Under the pieces are notes generated by a model. The model saw only the letters and a program-made list of their open reading frames with translations. It searched no databases and had not been told where the DNA came from. 64,000 bases of DNA, from contig RYFE02000003.1 of the NCBI GenBank assembly GCA_004138175.2, forward strand, positions 186,001 through 250,000, written 5' to 3'. Numbering within the stretch: position 1 is the stretch's first letter; every line of letters starts with the position of its first letter. This DNA comes from Chloroflexales bacterium ZM16-3. Its GTDB lineage: Bacteria; Chloroflexota; Chloroflexia; Chloroflexales; Chloroflexaceae. A program made the translations under genes and the position numbers. Below are positions 34,687-46,363 of the stretch, one piece after another.

Positions 34687-35727
34687 ATGTCGATCGTCGT
34701 CGTTGGCGGCGGGGCCATCGGCCTGCTGGTGTCCGGTCGCCTAGCCATCGCCGGGCGCGATCCCGTCACCCTGCTGGCCCGCTCGAGCAGCGTGGAGGCG
34801 CTCGCCGCCCGCCCGCTCAGCATCTCGCTCAAGGGTGCCGCCGCAATACCCGTGCCACAGCTGCGCGTCGCCGCTAGCGTCGCCGACCTTACCGCCGACT
34901 GTCGCCAGCCCGACCTGGCCATCCTCTGCGTGAAGGGCTACGACACGCCCGGGGCCATCGCCACCCTGCGCGATCTGGGCGCGGCCCACGTCCTCACCCT
35001 CCAGAACGGCATCGGCAACGAGGAGGTTCTCGCCGAGGCGCTCGGCCCCGAGCATGTCATCTCCGGGGCGATCACCACATCGGTCGATCTGGCCGACCCC
35101 ACCGAGATCATCATCACCAAAGAGGGCGGGATCGGGCTGGCACCCTTCGGGCGGACACCGGCGCTGGCCCCCTGGGTAGCCGCTCTGACGGCGGCCGGCT
35201 TTCGTACAAATACCTACAATAACCATCGGTCTATGAAGTGGTCGAAGGCGCTGCTAAACATGCTAGGCAACGCCAGCGCGGCCATCCTGGCCATGCCCGT
35301 CGCCGAGGTCTACGCCGACAGCCGTCTGGTGGCCATGGAGCGGCGGGCCTTCCGCGAGGCCCTGTCCGTCATGGCCCGCATCGGCGCGAAGCCGATCGAT
35401 CTGCCCAGCTACCCGGCGGCCCTACTCTCACGAGCCATGGTCTGGCTGCCCGCGCCCCTGCTCTTCCCCGTGCTGCGCAACGTGGTGGCCGGCGGTCGCG
35501 GCGGCAAGGACCCCTCGCTGCTGCGCGATCTGCGGGCGGGCCGACGGCGATCCGAAGGCGAGTTCCTCTACGGGGCCATCGCCGCCGAGGCCGCCCGCGT
35601 CGGCCTGCCCGCCCCGGTCAACGCCGGGCTCTGGCGCACCCTCGACGGCATCGCGGCGGGCGACATCCCCTGGGAGGACTATCGAGGCCAACCAGACAAA
35701 CTCTTATCCGCCGTAGGCATGGCGTAG
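34687..35727 (+). CDS. panE: 2-dehydropantoate 2-reductase
   Basis: The 346-residue protein has the N-terminal NADP-binding segment IVVVGGGAIGLLVSGRLA (residues 3-20) and the ketopantoate reductase features LCVKGYDT, LTLQNGIGNEE, and NNHRSMKWSKALLNMLGNA, in which the Lys of KWSKAL is the catalytic residue type of the family. It reduces 2-dehydropantoate to pantoate for coenzyme A. Family members of this size may also act on other keto acids. AAGGAG precedes the ATG by five bases. The TAG stop lies inside the first palindrome of the following repeat. Confidence 0.85.
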   Translation: MSIVVVGGGAIGLLVSGRLAIAGRDPVTLLARSSSVEALAARPLSISLKGAAAIPVPQLRVAASVADLTADCRQPDLAILCVKGYDTPGAIATLRDLGAAHVLTLQNGIGNEEVLAEALGPEHVISGAITTSVDLADPTEIIITKEGGIGLAPFGRTPALAPWVAALTAAGFRTNTYNNHRSMKWSKALLNMLGNASAAILAMPVAEVYADSRLVAMERRAFREALSVMARIGAKPIDLPSYPAALLSRAMVWLPAPLLFPVLRNVVAGGRGGKDPSLLRDLRAGRRRSEGEFLYGAIAAEAARVGLPAPVNAGLWRTLDGIAAGDIPWEDYRGQPDKLLSAVGMA

Positions 35728-35830
35728 GGGCGCGTCGCGACGCGCCCCTCCCTACGCCCGACGTAGGGGCGCGTCGCGACGCGCCCCTCCCTACGCCCGA
35801 CGTAGGGGCGCGTCGCGACGCGCCCCTACA
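35723..35830. repeat. Tandem 39-bp palindromic units between convergent genes
   Basis: Units start at 35723, 35762 and 35801, the last truncated. Each carries CGTAGGGGCG followed by a perfect palindrome centred on TCGCGA and closing with CGCCCCT. The first TAG is the panE stop codon. Confidence 0.9.
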
Positions 35831-35838
35831 CATGCACA

Positions 35839-36486
35839 TCACCCCACCCGCCTGATCCTCGCCACAAACTCGCTGAGCACAATCGCCGTCGCCCCCCAGA
35901 CCTTCTGGCCCTCAAGGGCGAAGAAGGGCACCTGCATCTTCATGCCGCCCATGTCCCACTCCTCCGTCACCACTGTGGCCGGGTCGAGCAGCTGGCGCAG
36001 GGGCACGCTGAAGGCCAGCTCAACCTCGCCGGGGTGCGGGCGCAGCTCGGGGGCCGCCGCGCTCAGCCCGACCACCGGCGTGATCATAAACCCGCTCGGC
36101 GGGATATAGAAGCTGCTCAGGGTGCCCAGCACCTCCACGCTCTCCGGCGGAATGCCCAGCTCCTCCTCGGCCTCGCGCAGCGCCGTGGCCGCCGGCCCAT
36201 CGTCCCCCGGATCGGTCGAGCCGCCGGGCAGCGCGACTTGGCCCTTATGGGTGGGCAGATGACCGGCGCGCACCGTCAGCGGCAGGTGCAGCTCGCCTGC
36301 CTGCGGGTAGAGCAGCAGTAGGACGGCGGCGGGACGGGGCGTGGCGTCAGGCGGCGGCTCAATGCGGGCCAGACGGCCCGCCACATCGCGCACCAGCAGC
36401 AGCTCATCAAACGTCACCGCACCGCCTGCCCTCATGGCCCGCCGTACCTGCTCGACCTGAGAGTGCCAGGGCTGTAGGGTCATCAT
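35839..36486 (-). CDS. Nudix hydrolase, CoA pyrophosphatase type
   Basis: The 215-residue protein has the Nudix box PGGSTDPGDDGPAATALREAEEELGI and, in front of it, LPLTVRAGHLPTHKGQVALPGG, the UPF0035 signature of coenzyme A diphosphatases (NudL/PCD1 type). These cleave CoA to phosphopantetheine and 3',5'-ADP. The spacing in the Nudix box (Asp instead of the first Glu) is normal for this subfamily. The gene ends four bases before the GAF gene ends its own reading in the same direction, so it is downstream of that gene and probably co-transcribed. It sits next to panE, another CoA-related gene, but on the other strand. Confidence 0.88.
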   Translation of the reverse strand: MMTLQPWHSQVEQVRRAMRAGGAVTFDELLLVRDVAGRLARIEPPPDATPRPAAVLLLLYPQAGELHLPLTVRAGHLPTHKGQVALPGGSTDPGDDGPAATALREAEEELGIPPESVEVLGTLSSFYIPPSGFMITPVVGLSAAAPELRPHPGEVELAFSVPLRQLLDPATVVTEEWDMGGMKMQVPFFALEGQKVWGATAIVLSEFVARIRRVG

Positions 36487-36489
36487 ATG

Positions 36490-37572
36490 TTAGACCGAAA
36501 GGCCGGCAACATCACGCATCACACGCTGGTCGGCGGCAAGCTGCCCGATCAGGTTCTGCATCCTATCAAGAGCGGAGGCATCGCCAGCGCGCGCCTCAGC
36601 GAGGGCCGTCTCCAGATCGCGGATCGCGCAGCTAAGCGTGTCGCTCATACGGGCCAGGCAAGAGTCGGCGCTAGCGGCGTGGATGGCCAGCGAGATATGA
36701 CAGGCCACCAGCTCCAGCAGGTTCAGCTGGGGCGTGCCGAAGAGATGGGTCTGCGTGGTCGTCACCGTCAGCGCGCCAAGGAGTCGGTCGCCCCAGACCA
36801 GCGGCACAGCCATGGCGCAGCGGGTGGGCGCGTCGTGCTCGCGTGCCCGCAGGGCCAGCCAGCGCCGGTCGGTCTCGGTCTCATCAATGATCACCGGCAC
36901 CCGCGAGCTGAACACCAGCCCGGCCAGGCCGCTGTCGCGCACCTCGCGGGCGCGCTCGGCGCTGGCGAAGGTGCCGTTGCTCAGGGCCAGCACCGGCGTG
37001 TCGGGAGCATCGTCGGGGATCAGCAGTAAGCTGGCCCGCTCACCTGTGACCATCTCAGGAACCTGCGTTACCAGAGCCAGGGCGAGGTGCTGCGAGTCGG
37101 CGGCGGCGCTCACCACGAGCCGCCCGAAGCCAAGCAGACGGTCGAGCGTGTCGGCGTTGGCCTGAGACTCGTGGTAGTGCTGGTCAAGCTGGCTTTGCTG
37201 CGCCGAGTGTTCCAGGACAGCACCGATGATCTGCCCAAGGGCTCCGAGCAGGGCGCGATCATCCTCATCGAAGGGACGGCCACGTCGGGCCTCGATCCGT
37301 CCGATCGTCCGTCGGCCAATTAAGACCGGCCCGAAGATCATCCCCGGATCATCAGTGCGAAGGACACTCGTGCCCGCCGGCACCATGATCTCCAGACGCT
37401 CAGCGTTCAGCCAGTCCGCGGCCAGATCGCGCAGCGTGGGTAGTGGGTCGGCCTCACGACGCCCGGCGGCAAAGAAGGCGCCGAAGCCGGACAGCGCCTC
37501 GCGCAGGCGGCGGCTCTGGTTGTTGGGCGATCCGAGCAACATGCTGTTCATTGGGGTGGGCATTGATGTCAC
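36490..37572 (-). CDS. GAF-domain sensor protein
   Basis: The 360-residue protein has two GAF-like regions: residues about 40-125 (LRDLAADWLNAERLEIMVPAG to ALLGALGQIIGAVLEH) and about 155-310 (LALALVTQVPEMVTGERASLLLIPD, SGLAGLVFSSRVPVIIDETETDRRW, AMAVPLVWGDRLLGALTVTTTQTH). A helical tail follows. No kinase, cyclase or output domain is attached, so it probably passes its signal to a partner. The start is GTG 37572 or ATG 37563; GAGAAG precedes both. It is upstream of the Nudix gene on the same strand. Ligand unknown. Confidence 0.8.
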   Translation of the reverse strand: MTSMPTPMNSMLLGSPNNQSRRLREALSGFGAFFAAGRREADPLPTLRDLAADWLNAERLEIMVPAGTSVLRTDDPGMIFGPVLIGRRTIGRIEARRGRPFDEDDRALLGALGQIIGAVLEHSAQQSQLDQHYHESQANADTLDRLLGFGRLVVSAAADSQHLALALVTQVPEMVTGERASLLLIPDDAPDTPVLALSNGTFASAERAREVRDSGLAGLVFSSRVPVIIDETETDRRWLALRAREHDAPTRCAMAVPLVWGDRLLGALTVTTTQTHLFGTPQLNLLELVACHISLAIHAASADSCLARMSDTLSCAIRDLETALAEARAGDASALDRMQNLIGQLAADQRVMRDVAGLSV

Positions 37573-37782
37573 ATTCTTCTCTGTTTGGATGTAATGCTGT
37601 GACTCCTCTTACCGGGAGGCTCGTGCGGTTTAGCATACCGCAGTTCTCTTACTTGTCTAGTATGCTATGATCCTACTCCTACGTAGGAATATCGCAGAAA
37701 AAGTGGCATTGGAATGAGGAATACCCCGATTATGACTGTTTTGCAATCTATCATGTGAAGCAATCTTTACCTTGATTTAACC
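37573..37782 (-). promoter_or_regulatory. Regulatory region of the GAF gene
   Basis: TAGCATAC (37631-37638) and GTATGCTA (37660-37667) form an inverted pair 21 bases apart. A 12-bp palindrome TCCTACGTAGGA lies at 37677-37688. On the minus strand TAGACA and TATGCT, 16 bases apart, overlap the inverted pair and may be the promoter. The remaining bases to 37782 are AT-rich and show no gene. Confidence 0.45.
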
Positions 37783-37826
37783 AAAAAGAGGGGTTTGAGC
37801 AGAATAGCTTCTGCCCAAACCCCTCT
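37783..37826 (-). terminator. Intrinsic terminator of clpC
   Basis: Read on the minus strand, an 18-bp stem with one mismatch (37787-37804, 37809-37826) is followed by five T. Confidence 0.9.
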
Positions 37827-37844
37827 CAACAACAACGGGCCACG

Positions 37845-40328
<2,484 letters not shown>

Positions 40329-40533
40329 CTCGTTTTCCTCGCTCGTTATCTTTGCTACCGATCTCAGGGCGACGCTGGCCGGGGCGGGGTGGAGTGGTGT
40401 GATAGCGATGACCGGACGCCGCTGCCGCTCATCGGAGATGGTGCGACAACCGGCAGACGGAATAAGTATAGCATAACGGGTTTGGGGATTACGGCCCGCA
40501 GTGTAAGAGTTGTGCATGTGCGGGCAACCCCGA

Positions 40534-40562
40534 TTGACGCCGCAGGGCGCCTATGCTACCAT
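40534..40562 (+). promoter_or_regulatory. Promoter of the thiamine transport operon
   Basis: TTGACG (40534-40539), 17 bases, TACCAT (40557-40562). Transcription would start about 16-20 bases before the riboswitch. Confidence 0.65.
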
Positions 40563-40585
40563 AGCGCGCATCACAGACGAATACT

Positions 40586-40678
40586 GCTCGGGGTGCCGGG
40601 GCTAGCCCGGCTGAGATTGCGGCCACATACGCCGCTGACCCGTGGAACCTGACCTGGGTTATTCCAGCGTAGGGAAGC
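40586..40678 (+). ncRNA. TPP riboswitch (THI element)
   Basis: The conserved core is present: GGGGTGCC, CTGAGATTGCGG, TGACCCGTGGAACCTGACC, GGTTATTCCAGCGTAGGGAAGC. These match the pyrimidine-sensing CTGAGA helix and the pyrophosphate-sensing GAACCTGA...CAGCG...GGGA side of TPP aptamers. It lies before a thiamine-type binding protein and is followed by an intrinsic terminator, so high TPP should stop transcription. Confidence 0.95.
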
Positions 40679-40694
40679 GCCAGCAGCTTGCATA

Positions 40695-40730
40695 AGCCGC
40701 CGACTCCTACACAGGTCGGCGGCTTTTTTT
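40695..40730 (+). terminator. Riboswitch-controlled terminator
   Basis: A 10-bp stem (40695-40704 with 40715-40724) is followed by seven T, 20 bases before the ribosome site of the binding protein gene. It is the probable expression platform of the TPP riboswitch. Confidence 0.9.
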
Positions 40731-40755
40731 GTGTGACATAGACAAGGAGCGCCCA

Positions 40756-41829
40756 ATGAAACGCCTGATCCCACTTATCTTCACCGCCCTGCTGCTCGCC
40801 GCCTGCGGCCAGCCCGCCGCCAGCGAGCCCACCGCCGCGCCCGCCGCCGGGCAGACCCTGACCGTTATGGCGCACGACAGCTTCAGCGTGAGCGAAGGTG
40901 TCCTGGCCGCCTTCGAGGCGCAGAGCGGTGCGAAGGTGCAGGTGCTCAAGGCCGGCGACGCCGGCTCGGCGCTGAACCAGGCCATCCTCAGCAAGTCCGC
41001 CCCCCTGGCCGATGTCTTCTTCGGCGTCGATAACACCTTCCTCAGCCGCGCCCTGGCCGCCGACATCTTCATGCCCTACGAGTCGCCCGCCCTGGCCGAC
41101 ATCCCCGCCGAGCTGCGGCTCGACCCGAGCAACAGCCTGCTGCCGGTGGACTTCGGCTATGTGAATATCAACTACGACAAGGCGACGCTGACCAAGGACG
41201 GGCTGACCCCGCCCGCCTCGCTTGAGGAGCTGACTAAGCCGGAGTGGAAGGGCAAGCTGGTGGTGGAGAACCCGGCCACCTCATCGCCGGGGCTGGCCTT
41301 CCTGCTGGCCACGATCGACCACTTCGGCGAGACGGGCGCCTACACATGGAAGGACTACTGGCGCGATCTGCGGGTCAACGAGGTGTTCGTGAGCAACGAC
41401 TGGAGCGACGCCTACTACACGCAGTTCAGCGGCAGCAGCGGCGCCGGCCCCTACCCGCTGGTGGTGAGCTACGCCACCAGCCCAGCCGCCGAGGTCTACT
41501 TTAGCGAGGGCAAGCTGACTGAGCCGCCCACCGGCAACCTGCTGCCGCCGGGCGGCAGCTTCCGCCAGGTGGAGTTCGTGGGCATCCTGAAGGGCACAAA
41601 GAACGAGGCGCTGGCCAAGCAGTTCGTGGACTTCATGCTGGGCGCACAGTTCCAGGCCGACATCCCGCTACAGATGTTTGTCTACTCGGCGCTGCCGGCC
41701 GCGCCCCAGCCCGAGCTGTTCGCGCAGTTCGCCGAGGTGCCCGCCCAGAGCGTCGGCCTGACGCCAGCGCAGATCGAGGCCGGGCGAGAGGGCTGGATCA
41801 CGGCGTGGACAGAGGTTGTGCTTCGCTAA
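40756..41829 (+). CDS. thiB: Thiamine ABC transporter substrate-binding lipoprotein
   Basis: From ATG 40756, with AAGGAG six bases upstream, the protein has 357 residues. It has a lipoprotein signal ending in LLAAC (Cys17). The mature part fits ThiB/TbpA-type proteins: [74 protein letters not shown], and [27 protein letters not shown]. It would bind thiamine or a phosphate ester outside the membrane. The TPP riboswitch in front gives strong functional support. The permease follows; the ATPase gene is not nearby. Confidence 0.93.
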   Translation: MKRLIPLIFTALLLAACGQPAASEPTAAPAAGQTLTVMAHDSFSVSEGVLAAFEAQSGAKVQVLKAGDAGSALNQAILSKSAPLADVFFGVDNTFLSRALAADIFMPYESPALADIPAELRLDPSNSLLPVDFGYVNINYDKATLTKDGLTPPASLEELTKPEWKGKLVVENPATSSPGLAFLLATIDHFGETGAYTWKDYWRDLRVNEVFVSNDWSDAYYTQFSGSSGAGPYPLVVSYATSPAAEVYFSEGKLTEPPTGNLLPPGGSFRQVEFVGILKGTKNEALAKQFVDFMLGAQFQADIPLQMFVYSALPAAPQPELFAQFAEVPAQSVGLTPAQIEAGREGWITAWTEVVLR

Positions 41830-41961
41830 TGTTGAATGTTGAATGCTGAATGCTGAATGACAGCGGCAATCTACCATCTACAGACGATCCCCGCCTGAAG
41901 CAACGGGCGAGGCGTGGCAGCCTGCCTCAATTCAACATTCAACATTCAACATTCAGCATTC
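41828..41961. repeat. Inverted pair of heptamer repeats at thiP start
   Basis: (AATGTTG/AATGCTG)4 at 41828-41860 and the complementary CAACATT/CAGCATT run at 41927-41961 face each other across 66 bases. The right run is translated as the N-terminus of the permease. Confidence 0.85.
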
Positions 41962-43628
41962 CAATCATCTTCATCGCCCTGTTCTTCCTCTACCCCATGG
42001 CGGCCATCCTGCGCCTGAGCTTCGCCGATGGGCTGAGCGGGCTTATGGCGGTGCTGGCCGACGGCTACACCTGGCGGGTGCTGGGGTTTAGCGCGGGGCA
42101 GGCGGCGCTCTCGACGCTGCTGACGCTGGCGGCGGGGCTGCCGGGGGCCTATGTCTTCGCGCGCTACGAGTTCCCCGGCAAGGCGCTGCTGCGGGCGCTG
42201 GCCGGGGTGCCCTTCGTCATGCCGACGGTGGTGGTGGCGGCGGCGCTGGGCGCGCTGCTCGGCCCGCGCGGGCTGGTGAACACCGGGCTCCAGACGCTGC
42301 TGGGGCTGGCGGGGCCGCCGATCCGCATCCCGAATGGCCTGGGGCTGGTGCTGCTGGCCCACGTCTTCTACAACTACACCGTGGTGCTGCGCATGGTCGG
42401 CGGCTTCTGGGCCAACCTCGACCCACGGCTGGAGCAGGCGGCGGCGCTGCTGGGCGCCTCGCGGCGGCGGGCGCTCTGGGAGGTGACGCTGCCGCTGCTG
42501 GCACCCGCCATCGGCGCGGCGGCCCTGCTGGTCTTCATCTTTAGCTTTACCAGCTTCGGGGTAGTGGTCATCCTCGGCGGGCCGCGCATGGCCACGCTTG
42601 AGGTGGAGATCTACCGGCAGACGGCCCAGCTGCTGCGGCTGGATGTGGCGGCGACCCTGGCGCTGCTCCAGGCGGCATGCACCCTGGCCATGAGCCTCGC
42701 CTACACCCGGCTGGCCGCGCGCAGCGCCGTGCCGCTCGACCAACTGCCGCGCTCGGCGGTGGCCCGGCGGCCGCGCGGGGCGGGCCAGCGGCTGCTGCTG
42801 GAAGCGAACGCGCTGCTCATCCTGCTGCTGCTTGGCGCGCCCCTCGCCGCACTGGCCCTACGCTCACTGATCGGCCCCGACGGGCTGGGCCTGGGCTACT
42901 ACCTGGCCCTCGGAGAGAACCGCAGCGGCTCAGCCTTCTTCGTGCCGCCCACGGTGGCCCTGGCCAACTCCCTACGCATCGCCGCAGCGACGGCGGCCAT
43001 CGCCCTGACCGTGGGCGTGCCGGCAGCGTATATGCTGGCTGCGCCAGCAAGGGGACAGGGGACAGGGGACAGGGCACAGTCGAACTCTGTCCCCTGTCCC
43101 CTGTCCCCTGTCCCCTTCCTCGACGCTCTCTTTATGCTGCCCCTGGGCACAAGCGCCGTCACGCTGGGGCTAGGCTACCTTGTGGCCCTCAGCACGCCAG
43201 CCCTGGCCGGGCTACGCAGCTCGCCCTGGCTGATCCCGCTGGCCCACAGCCTGGTGGCCATGCCCTTCGTCATCCGCAGCCTGCTGCCCACGCTACGCGG
43301 GCGCCGACCGCGCCTCGGCGAGGCCGCCGCCCTGCTGGGCGCGGGCCCCTGGCGGGCATGGCTCTATGTCGAACTACCGCTAATCGCCCCGGCCATCATC
43401 ACCGGGGCGGTATTCGCCTTCACCGTATCGCTGGGCGAGTTCGGCGCATCGCTGCTGCTCGCCCGCCCCGACGCGCCCACCTTGCCGGTAATGATCTTCC
43501 GCTACCTCGGCCAGCCCGGAGCCGTCAACTATGGCCAGGCCATGGCCATGAGCAGCCTGCTCATGCTCACCACCGCCCTGAGCTTCCTGGCGCTGGAGCG
43601 CATCAGACCGCCGGGCGGCGAGTTTTAG
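41850..43628 (+). CDS. thiP: Thiamine-type ABC transporter permease (two fused domains)
   Basis: The 592-residue protein has two six-span permease halves, each with an EAA loop: EQAAALLGASRRRALWEVTLPLLAPAI and GEAAALLGAGPWRAWLYVELPLIAPAI. This is the FbpB/ThiP arrangement. Its first 37 or so residues are unusual: they are encoded by heptamer repeats (FNIQHSTFSI) and the true start is uncertain. Between the halves an in-frame inverted repeat of GGGGACA units adds QGTGDRAQSNSVPCPLSP. It works with the preceding binding protein. A ThiQ-type ATPase is absent from the neighbourhood and must be supplied in trans. Confidence 0.88.
   Translation: MLNDSGNLPSTDDPRLKQRARRGSLPQFNIQHSTFSIPIIFIALFFLYPMAAILRLSFADGLSGLMAVLADGYTWRVLGFSAGQAALSTLLTLAAGLPGAYVFARYEFPGKALLRALAGVPFVMPTVVVAAALGALLGPRGLVNTGLQTLLGLAGPPIRIPNGLGLVLLAHVFYNYTVVLRMVGGFWANLDPRLEQAAALLGASRRRALWEVTLPLLAPAIGAAALLVFIFSFTSFGVVVILGGPRMATLEVEIYRQTAQLLRLDVAATLALLQAACTLAMSLAYTRLAARSAVPLDQLPRSAVARRPRGAGQRLLLEANALLILLLLGAPLAALALRSLIGPDGLGLGYYLALGENRSGSAFFVPPTVALANSLRIAAATAAIALTVGVPAAYMLAAPARGQGTGDRAQSNSVPCPLSPVPFLDALFMLPLGTSAVTLGLGYLVALSTPALAGLRSSPWLIPLAHSLVAMPFVIRSLLPTLRGRRPRLGEAAALLGAGPWRAWLYVELPLIAPAIITGAVFAFTVSLGEFGASLLLARPDAPTLPVMIFRYLGQPGAVNYGQAMAMSSLLMLTTALSFLALERIRPPGGEF
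43051..43115. repeat. In-frame inverted heptamer repeat inside thiP
   Basis: GGGGACA copies (43051-43079) and complementary CTGTCCC copies (43087-43115) form a potential 28-bp hairpin. They encode a hydrophilic insertion in a loop of the permease without breaking the frame. Confidence 0.9.
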
Positions 43629-43738
43629 GGCGCGGCAGGGCCAGGGGATGTGCTACAATCTCTAACACCCCCCACCCCCGACTTACACCGAGATCTTCGC
43701 TATTTGCGCCTGCCACTAAGCGAAGGGAAGGAGGCAAC

Positions 43739-44572
43739 ATGTCTGGTTTCACCCTCAAGTCGCGCAGCTGGGTGCGGAAGCACCCGAACCCACGCCGAGT
43801 GATCGAGTTCTACGGCGGCGAGGCAATCGGCGTGACGCCACATCTCTCTTATGGTGCGCTGTTCGACTACCTCTACGCGACAGAGCAAACCGTGATCGCG
43901 ATGCCAGTGCCGATCGGCCCCAACCACGAAGAGATCGCCCGCGTCCTGCTTGAGGAGCGCCGCCTGATCCGCAAGTGGCTGGGCTACGACCCAGAGCAGA
44001 TGCCGTATTGCATGGTGGGCCACAGCATCGGCGGCCAGATGATCGCGCTGCTCGCAAGCCTCACCGATATCAAGACGAACACGATCACGATCCAGGACGA
44101 TCAGTTCAAGGGCCTGATGGGTACGCCGCTGCTCTTTATGGCACCCTACATTGGCGACTTCGATGCCCCTAGCTGGGCCAGTTGGCTGGTCAAAGCCCTC
44201 GGCCTCAGCTTTAAGCCGACGATGAAGGATCTCATAGCGATGTTCGAAAGCGAGCAGGCCCAGCTCTTCGCCAAGGCCGGACTGCTCTCCTTCGCGGGCG
44301 ACACGGTTGCCGGGAATGTAGCTTCCTGCCCCGAGCCGATCGCGCCGACGTGCCAGATGAGCATCCCCTGGTTCCATCACTTCCTGAAGAAGCATCCCTG
44401 CAGCGAGATCCCGGGCGATCACTTTACGCCGATGGGCACCCTGATCGGCGATAGGGTCTACCGGCTGAGCCTCAATGACTTCAGCGAGCCGTTCCCACGC
44501 AAGGTCGACACAGAGCTTGTCAGCCTACTCGATAAGCTGAACCCGAGCGGGGCGGCAGCGCCGCCCAACTAG
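43739..44572 (+). CDS. DUF1350 family alpha/beta hydrolase
   Basis: The 277-residue protein starts at ATG 43739, five bases behind AAGGAGG. It shows a DUF1350-type alpha/beta hydrolase: RRVIEFYGGEAIGVTPHLSYGALFDYLYATEQTVIAMPVP, the nucleophile elbow GHSIGG, and a late acidic and His region (IPGDHFTPMG). This family is best known in cyanobacteria and plastids and its substrate is unknown. TGCTACAAT at 43651-43659 is a likely extended -10 box, so it need not belong to the thiamine operon. Confidence 0.82.
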   Translation: MSGFTLKSRSWVRKHPNPRRVIEFYGGEAIGVTPHLSYGALFDYLYATEQTVIAMPVPIGPNHEEIARVLLEERRLIRKWLGYDPEQMPYCMVGHSIGGQMIALLASLTDIKTNTITIQDDQFKGLMGTPLLFMAPYIGDFDAPSWASWLVKALGLSFKPTMKDLIAMFESEQAQLFAKAGLLSFAGDTVAGNVASCPEPIAPTCQMSIPWFHHFLKKHPCSEIPGDHFTPMGTLIGDRVYRLSLNDFSEPFPRKVDTELVSLLDKLNPSGAAAPPN

Positions 44573-44575
44573 AGC

Positions 44576-44612
44576 TACAGCAATGGGCCGGCGAAGCCGG
44601 CCCATTGCTGTA
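44576..44612. terminator. Convergent terminator hairpin
   Basis: A perfect 17-bp stem (44576-44592, 44596-44612) with GAA loop lies between the hydrolase and mutase genes, whose ends face each other. Confidence 0.8.
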
Positions 44613-44633
44613 ACTGTCTTGGCATAGCGCCGC

Positions 44634-46307
44634 TTAAACGACGACCGTCTCCTGGTAGACCCCAAACACCTCGCGCAGCACGTCGCACATCTCGCCGACG
44701 GTGCAGTAGGCCCGCACGCAGTTGAGGATGGCCGGCATGGTGTTGGCCTCGCCCTGGGCAGCCTCGCGCAGCTCGGCCAGGCGCTGGCTGGCGAGATCCT
44801 TATCGCGCTCGGCGCGCACCCGGCTGAGCCGATCCAGATGCTTACGCTCGCCCTCGGGGTCCATCGCCAGAATAGGGATGGAGATCGGCTCCTTCACCGT
44901 GTAGGCGTTCACGCCGACGATCTTGCGCTCGCCGCCGTCGATCTCCTGCTGGTAGCGATAGGCCGCGTCGGCGATCTCGCGCTGGAAGAATCCGTCGCGG
45001 ATGGCCGCGACCACCCCGCCGTGCTCGGCGATGGCCTGGAAGTAGGCATTCGCCTCGCGCTCCATGCGGTCGGTCAGCGCCTCAACGAAGTAGCTGCCGC
45101 CCAGCGGGTCTACGGTGTTGGTCACGCCGCTCTCGCTGGCGATCACCTGCTGGGTGCGCAGGGCGATGGTGACGGCCTTCTCGGAGGGTAGGGCCAGCGC
45201 CTCGTCCATGCTGTTGGTGTGCAGGCTCTGCGTGCCGCCCATCACGGCGGCCAGCGCCTGGACAGCAGTGCGGACGATATTCACCTCGGGCTGCTGGGCG
45301 GTCAGCGAGGCCCCAGCGGTTTGCGAGTGGAAGCGCAGCCACAGCGAGCGATCCTTCTTCGCGCCGTACTTCTCGCGCATAAGCCTGGCCCAGATCCGGC
45401 GGGCCGCGCGGTACTTGGCGATCTCCTCAAAGAAGTCGTTGTGGGCGTTGAAGAAGAAGGAGATGCGCGGGGCAAAGTCATCCACGTCCAGCCCACGGGC
45501 GATCGCCGCCTCCACATAGGCCGCGCCATCGGCCAGGGTGAAGGCCAGCTCCTGGGCCGCTGTGCTGCCAGCCTCGCGGATGTGGTAGCCGCTCACACTA
45601 ACCGGGTTCCACTGCGGCACATGCTGGCTGCCAAACTCGATGGTGTCCACCACCAGGCGCATGCTCGGCTCGGGCGGGAAGATATACTCGTTCTGGGCGA
45701 TGTACTCCTTCAGAATGTCGTTCTGAAGCGTGCCGCGCAGCTTGGCCCAGGGCACGCCGCGCTTCTCGGCCACCACCAGGTACATGGCCCAGACCATGGC
45801 CGCAGGCGAGTTGATCGTCATCGAGGTGGAGATCTGGTCGAGCGGCAGGCCATCGAGCAGGATCTCCATATCGGCCAGAGAAGAGATCGCCACGCCGCAC
45901 TTGCCAAACTCACCCTCGACCAGGGGGTGGTCGGTGTCACGCCCGTAGAGCGTGGGCATATCGAAGGCCACCGAGAGGCCAGTCTGCCCTTGGCCGAGCA
46001 GGTACCTAAAGCGGGCGTTGGTCTCCTCGGCGGTGCCAAAGCCAGCGAACATACGCATCGTCCAGACCTTACCCCGGTAGCCGGTGGGGTGGACGCCACG
46101 GGTGTAGGGGTACTCGCCAGGGTGGGCGATGTCGCGGGTGTACGCGCTATCGCCCAGGTCAAGCGGGGTATAGAGGCGCTCGACCGGCGCGCTGCTGGTG
46201 GTCATAAAGCGCACATCGCGCTCGGGTGCCTTCTGAAGGGCGGGCCAGAGGCACTGCTGCTCCCAGAGCTTCTGAGCCGCCTGTACCTCGTCTTTTGTCT
46301 CGAACAT
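44634..46307 (-). CDS. Methylmalonyl-CoA mutase, catalytic (large) subunit
   Basis: The 557-residue protein contains the TIM-barrel catalytic part of methylmalonyl-CoA mutase: [96 protein letters not shown], and [17 protein letters not shown]. The B12-binding domain is missing, so this is the long subunit of a split mutase whose short subunit is encoded elsewhere. It interconverts (R)-methylmalonyl-CoA and succinyl-CoA, in propionate or 3-hydroxypropionate metabolism. GGAGG precedes the ATG. It is monocistronic. Confidence 0.95.
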   Translation of the reverse strand: MFETKDEVQAAQKLWEQQCLWPALQKAPERDVRFMTTSSAPVERLYTPLDLGDSAYTRDIAHPGEYPYTRGVHPTGYRGKVWTMRMFAGFGTAEETNARFRYLLGQGQTGLSVAFDMPTLYGRDTDHPLVEGEFGKCGVAISSLADMEILLDGLPLDQISTSMTINSPAAMVWAMYLVVAEKRGVPWAKLRGTLQNDILKEYIAQNEYIFPPEPSMRLVVDTIEFGSQHVPQWNPVSVSGYHIREAGSTAAQELAFTLADGAAYVEAAIARGLDVDDFAPRISFFFNAHNDFFEEIAKYRAARRIWARLMREKYGAKKDRSLWLRFHSQTAGASLTAQQPEVNIVRTAVQALAAVMGGTQSLHTNSMDEALALPSEKAVTIALRTQQVIASESGVTNTVDPLGGSYFVEALTDRMEREANAYFQAIAEHGGVVAAIRDGFFQREIADAAYRYQQEIDGGERKIVGVNAYTVKEPISIPILAMDPEGERKHLDRLSRVRAERDKDLASQRLAELREAAQGEANTMPAILNCVRAYCTVGEMCDVLREVFGVYQETVVV

Positions 46308-46363
46308 CGTCGTTCCTCCTACATAGTATCTGTGAGCGGGAGAGGGTCAGGGTGAGGACATTT

